The notes under the pieces: generated by a model
What the model saw: the letters and a program-made list of their open reading frames with translations, nothing else
Database searches by the model: none
Told to the model about the DNA's origin: nothing
Translations under genes and position numbers: made by a program
Assembly (NCBI GenBank): GCA_013695335.1
Contig: JACDAR010000167.1
Span: forward strand, 1-8,878
Direction: 5' to 3'
DNA: 8,878 nt
Origin: Rubrobacter sp.
Lineage (GTDB): Bacteria; Actinomycetota; Rubrobacteria; Rubrobacterales; Rubrobacteraceae
Part shown: piece after piece, positions 5,460 to 8,878 of the stretch
Position numbering within the stretch: the stretch's first letter is position 1
Layout: each line of letters opens with the position of its first letter

Positions 5460-8400
5460 TTACATACCCCCTCTAAAGACGTCCGGTGTCTCGTCCAGGT
5501 TGCCCGTGGGCTCTTCGCGGCTGAGGTTGATCCCCAGCGCCCGCGCAGCCTCGTCCCAGTCCCTGCGATCCGTCGGTTCGTCACTCGCGGCCTCGGCGTT
5601 GTAGACAGGCTTGACCGAGAGCCCGAGTGACTGCATCTCCTTGAGCAAGACCTTGAAGCTCGCCGGAACGCCTGGCTCCGGGATGTTCTCGCCCTTCACG
5701 ATGGACTCGTAGCTCTTGACCCGTCCCACGCGGTCATCGCTCTTTATAGTCAGAAGTTCCTGCAGGGTGTGCGCCGCGCCGTAGGCTTCGAGCGCCCACA
5801 CCTCCATCTCGCCGAAACGCTGCCCGCCGAACTGCGCCTTGCCGCCGAGCGGCTGCTGGGTGACCAGCGAGTACGGTCCCGTGGAGCGGGCGTGGATCTT
5901 GTCGTCCACCAGGTGCAGCAACTTCAGTATGTACATGTAACCGACGGTGATGCGGCCGTCGAAAGCCTCACCGGTGCGCCCGTCGTACAGCGTCACCTTG
6001 CCGCCTCGGCCCATCCCGACCTCAGACCCGCCGTTGGTGCGGACCTTCTCGATGGCCTCGTCGATATCCTTAACCTCGGCGCCAGAGAATACCGGCGTGG
6101 AGACGAACGTAGGCTCGCCGCCGTTCTCGCCGAGACCCCGGCTCGCGGCCCACCCGAGGTGGGTCTCCAGAATCTGGCCGATGTTCATACGGCTAGGCAC
6201 GCCGAGTGGGGACAGGATCACGTCCACCGGACGCCCGTCTTCCATGAACGGCATGTCCTCCTCCGGCACGATCTTGGAGATAACGCCCTTGTTGCCATGA
6301 CGCCCGGCGAGCTTGTCGCCCTCCGCGATCTTGCGTTTCGTCGCCACGAACACACGAACCTGCTCGTTGACGCCTGGCTGAAGTTCGTCGCCGTCCGCGC
6401 GGCTGAACCGCTTGACGTCTATGACGACGCCGCCCTCGCCGTGCGGGACCTTGAGCGAAGAGTCCTTCACCTCACGCGCCTTCTCGCCGAAGATCGCGCG
6501 CAGGAGCTTCTCCTCCGGCGTCGGCTCGGACTCACCCTTCGGCGTGACCTTGCCGACTAGCACATCGCCTGAGCCGACTTCGGCCCCGATGCGAATGATG
6601 CCGTCGGAGTCCAGGTTCATGAGCACGTCGTCGGAGGCGTTCGGGATGTCGCGCGTGATCTCCTCGGGTCCCAGCTTGGTGTCGCGGGCCTGGACCTCGT
6701 ACTCCTCGATATGGATGGAGGTGAGCACGTCGTCCTTGACGATGCGCTCGGAGATGATGATGGCGTCCTCGAAGTTGTAGCCCTCCCACGGCATGAACGC
6801 CACACACAGGTTCTTGCCGAGGGCCAGCTCGCCCTCGTCGGTGGAGGACCCGTCGGCAAGCACGGTCCCGGCTTCGACGGACTCGCCCTCTTTGACGAGC
6901 GGACGCTGGTTGACGCAGGTGCCCTGGTTGGAGCGGGCGAACTTGCGCAGCGGATACTCGTCGGCCGACCCGTCATCCTTGCGTATCGTGATGCCGGCCG
7001 CCGTAACCCGTTCGATCTTGCCGACGTTGCGTGCCAGCAGCACATCGCCGGTGTCAGCAGCCGCCCGGAACTCCATGCCGGTCCCGACGTATGGGGCCTC
7101 GCTCCGGAGCAGGGGCACCGCCTGCCGCTGCATGTTCGCGCCCATGAGAGCGCGGTTGGCGTCGTCGTGTTCCAGGAACGGGATCAGGGCCGTCGCCACG
7201 GAGACCGTCTGGAGTGGCGCCACGTCCATGTAGTCGACTTCCACTGGCGTGACTGTCGCCACGTCCCCACCGCGCTTGCGGGCGAGAACCTGCTCCTCGG
7301 TGATCTCCCCAGTCTCCAGATTCACGGGCGTGTTGGCCTGGGCGATGGTGAGTTCTTCCTCCTCATCCGCCGAGAGATATTCGATCTCCTCGGTCAACTT
7401 GCCGTCCACGACCTTGCGGTAAGGCGTCTGCACGAAGCCGTAGCTGTCTACCTTCGCAAACGTCGAGAGCTGCCCGATGAGCCCGATGTTCGGACCCTCC
7501 GGCGTCTCGATGGGGCACATCCGGCCATAGTGTGTCGGATGCACGTCCCGTACCTCTATGGGCGCCCGCTCCCGGCTCAAACCGCCCGCGCCCATCGCGT
7601 TGAGACGCCGCCTGTGCGAGAGTCCCGACAGAGTATTCGTCTGGTCCATGAACTGCGAGAGCTGCGAGGATCCGAAGAACTCCTTGATGGCGCTCGCCAC
7701 GGGCTTGGTGTTCACCACGCTCTGCGGCGTGATGGTATCGGTATCCTGGGTGGTCATGCGCTCCCGGACAACCCGCTCCATGCGGTACATCCCGATGCGG
7801 AACGCCTCCTTCACCAGCTCGCCCACGGTACGCAAACGCCGGTTGCCGAAGTGCTCGTACTCGTCGAGCTTGTGCCGGATGCGCTCGTAGTTGACCCGGC
7901 CGAACTCCTCTTCCTCGGCGACCTCGGCGGAGACACCCAGCAACCGCTTCAAGAGACCCTCGATGTCCTCGATGGTCAGAGTATGGGTCTCCATTGGCAC
8001 GTCCAGGCGGAGCTTCTTGTTGACCTTGTAGCGCCCGACCTCGGTCAGATCGTAGCGCTTGGGATCGAAGAACAGCCCCTGCACCAGGTTCTGCGCGTTC
8101 TCCACGTTCACAGGCTCGCCGGGACGCTGGCGGCGGAACACTTCCAGCAAGGCGTCGTCCTGCGAGGTGGTGGAATCCTGTTCCAGTGTGTTGCGTATCA
8201 GCCACGAGTCATCGAATCGGGAGAGGATCTCCTCTGGCCCGCCCATGCCCAGCGCCTTCAAAAGCACGGTGACCGGCAGCTTGCGCTTGCGGTCGATCCT
8301 GACCGAAACGTAAGCCTTGCCCTTCTCGACCTCGAACTCAAGCCACGAGCCGCGTCCCGGCATCAGGCTCGCCGTCAGAACCTGCTTGGACTGGTCCTTC

Positions 8401-8837
8401 GGCTCCATTACGTATGCGCCGGGCGAACGAACTAGCTGCGTCACGACTACGCGCTCGGTGCCGTTGATGATGAAAGTACCCGAGTTCGTCATGAGCGGGA
8501 AGTCGCCCATGAACACGTCCTGCTCGCGCAGCTCGCCAGTCTCCTTGACTATGAAGCGCACCCGCACGAACAAAGGAGCCGAGTACGTCTTGTCCTTGGT
8601 CATGCACTCTTCCATGGGAACGGGGGGGTCTTCGAAATATGCCTCCCCGAACTCCACGGCGTAAGAACCCGTATAATCCTCTATAGGTGAAATCTCTGTG
8701 AGGGTTCTCTGGATACCCTCTTCTAAAAACCTCTCGAAAGAACGGAGCTGAATCTCCACGAGAGCCGGCAACTGAAAATCGGTGGTCTGCAAACGGGCAT
8801 ACGGATGCCGCTCGCGGCGCACAATAGGGGTCACCAA
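5460..8837 (-). CDS. rpoB: DNA-directed RNA polymerase subunit beta
   Basis: The beta subunit forms the other pincer of RNA polymerase and, with beta', the catalytic site and rifampicin pocket. The 1125-residue protein is complete and somewhat shorter than the mycobacterial form (about 1170-1180). Landmarks in order are MTNSGTFIINGTERVVVTQL (116-135), the rifampicin region (389-415), the ETPEGPNIGLI stretch (444-454), AFMPWEGYNFEDAI (680-693), the KLAGRHGNKGVISKI motif with catalytic-site Lys842 and Lys850, and the C-terminal clamp region LGGKAQFGGQRFGEMEVWALE (997-1017, near-universal). The start is TTG (8837-8835) or the adjacent GTG (8834-8832); an in-frame TAA at 8855-8853 excludes any ATG start. 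GGAGGAG is 7 nt from the TTG and 10 nt from the GTG. It precedes rpoC by 2 nt. Its own promoter, and any rplJL genes, lie outside the window. Confidence 0.99.
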   Translation of the reverse strand: MVTPIVRRERHPYARLQTTDFQLPALVEIQLRSFERFLEEGIQRTLTEISPIEDYTGSYAVEFGEAYFEDPPVPMEECMTKDKTYSAPLFVRVRFIVKETGELREQDVFMGDFPLMTNSGTFIINGTERVVVTQLVRSPGAYVMEPKDQSKQVLTASLMPGRGSWLEFEVEKGKAYVSVRIDRKRKLPVTVLLKALGMGGPEEILSRFDDSWLIRNTLEQDSTTSQDDALLEVFRRQRPGEPVNVENAQNLVQGLFFDPKRYDLTEVGRYKVNKKLRLDVPMETHTLTIEDIEGLLKRLLGVSAEVAEEEEFGRVNYERIRHKLDEYEHFGNRRLRTVGELVKEAFRIGMYRMERVVRERMTTQDTDTITPQSVVNTKPVASAIKEFFGSSQLSQFMDQTNTLSGLSHRRRLNAMGAGGLSRERAPIEVRDVHPTHYGRMCPIETPEGPNIGLIGQLSTFAKVDSYGFVQTPYRKVVDGKLTEEIEYLSADEEEELTIAQANTPVNLETGEITEEQVLARKRGGDVATVTPVEVDYMDVAPLQTVSVATALIPFLEHDDANRALMGANMQRQAVPLLRSEAPYVGTGMEFRAAADTGDVLLARNVGKIERVTAAGITIRKDDGSADEYPLRKFARSNQGTCVNQRPLVKEGESVEAGTVLADGSSTDEGELALGKNLCVAFMPWEGYNFEDAIIISERIVKDDVLTSIHIEEYEVQARDTKLGPEEITRDIPNASDDVLMNLDSDGIIRIGAEVGSGDVLVGKVTPKGESEPTPEEKLLRAIFGEKAREVKDSSLKVPHGEGGVVIDVKRFSRADGDELQPGVNEQVRVFVATKRKIAEGDKLAGRHGNKGVISKIVPEEDMPFMEDGRPVDVILSPLGVPSRMNIGQILETHLGWAASRGLGENGGEPTFVSTPVFSGAEVKDIDEAIEKVRTNGGSEVGMGRGGKVTLYDGRTGEAFDGRITVGYMYILKLLHLVDDKIHARSTGPYSLVTQQPLGGKAQFGGQRFGEMEVWALEAYGAAHTLQELLTIKSDDRVGRVKSYESIVKGENIPEPGVPASFKVLLKEMQSLGLSVKPVYNAEAASDEPTDRRDWDEAARALGINLSREEPTGNLDETPDVFRGGM
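5467..5474 (-). promoter_or_regulatory. Ribosome binding site and forced TTG start of rpoC
   Basis: AGAGGGGG ends 9 nt before the TTG and sits in the last codons of rpoB; a short AAGG also abuts the TTG. The match to the anti-Shine-Dalgarno is only partial. The rpoB ending ATG-TAA lies between this site and the start, so ribosomes ending rpoB finish on top of the rpoC start. This arrangement suggests reinitiation or coupling that would keep beta and beta' at equal amounts. Confidence 0.6.
7593..7673 (-). other. Rifampicin-resistance-determining region of RpoB with unusual residues
   Basis: Residues 389-415 align without gaps to E. coli RpoB 507-533. Pocket residues Gln392, Gln395, Phe396, Asp398, His408 and Arg411 (E. 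coli Q510, Q513, F514, D516, H526, R529) are kept. The E. coli Ser531 position is Asn413; its codon is AAC, confirmed at 7601-7599. Thr402 replaces Pro520, Thr400 replaces Asn518, Ser407 replaces Thr525, Arg409 replaces Lys527 and Met415 replaces Leu533. Gly405 for Glu523 is normal in actinobacteria. Confidence 0.85.
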
Positions 8838-8844
8838 ATTAGCT

Positions 8845-8851
8845 CTCCTCC
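8845..8851 (-). promoter_or_regulatory. Ribosome binding site of rpoB
   Basis: GGAGGAG is a good Shine-Dalgarno match, 7 nt before TTG 8837 and 10 nt before GTG 8834. The spacing favours the TTG, but either could be used. The remaining bases up to 8878 are non-coding spacer in which I see no promoter, terminator or gene. Confidence 0.75.
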
Positions 8852-8878
8852 ATTAGAAATCGTTGAAGAATGGCCGAA

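Noticed and set aside
6711..8435. A 574-codon open frame on the plus strand, antisense to rpoB
   Set aside because: It is a compositional shadow of rpoB with no recognisable motif or convincing ribosome binding site.
8839..8853. Four-codon frame (MEES, then stop) overlapping the rpoB ribosome binding site
   Set aside because: It arises from the purine-rich Shine-Dalgarno itself, has no ribosome binding site of its own and is too short to support.
1..8878. A hidden accessory system, mobile element or CRISPR array
   Set aside because: Five tightly spaced core genes fill the window; I saw no direct repeat arrays, transposase, integrase, tRNA or attachment-like repeats.

Overview
This window carries the conserved RNA polymerase and str-operon block of a GC-rich bacterium. 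All genes lie on the minus strand, so in transcription order, from the right edge to the left, they are rpoB, rpoC, rpsL, rpsG and the 5' part of fusA. The proteins look actinobacterial. The beta' subunit has the long charged coiled-coil N-terminal insertion seen in actinobacterial RpoC, and the RpoB rifampicin region has the actinobacterial SGL variant. The short, deeply diverged RpoB (1125 aa) and the N-terminal sequences suggest a deep-branching actinobacterium, perhaps Rubrobacter-like. That placement is an impression and was not checked by search.

Layout: 8838-8878 is the end of the upstream spacer with the rpoB ribosome binding site. rpoB (8837-5460) and rpoC (5457-1576) are complete and only 2 nt apart. 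Then comes a 112-nt spacer (1464-1575), the only non-coding stretch of any size. Next are rpsL (1463-1095), rpsG (1068-598) and fusA (586 to beyond base 1), separated by 26 and 11 nt. There is no gene-free stretch over 300 bases, no RNA gene, no mobile element and no CRISPR array. No intrinsic terminator is visible between rpoC and rpsL.

The genes encode the two large catalytic subunits of RNA polymerase (beta, beta'), two 30S ribosomal proteins (S12, S7) and the translocase EF-G, so the block couples production of the transcription and translation machinery. A near-consensus sigma-70/sigma-A type promoter lies across the rpoC stop codon (TTGACA, 17 nt, TAAAAT). Its predicted transcript would start almost exactly at a 16-bp three-tier hairpin in the rpsL leader. 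This suggests that rpsL-rpsG-fusA can be expressed separately from rpoBC and may be controlled through its leader.

This is ordinary core genome and I found no new multi-gene system. The points worth a second look are the embedded promoter and structured leader, an unusual rifampicin-pocket sequence in RpoB (Asn at the E. coli Ser531 position), a 16-23 residue hydrophilic insertion in the EF-G G domain, and forced non-AUG starts for both rpoB and rpoC.
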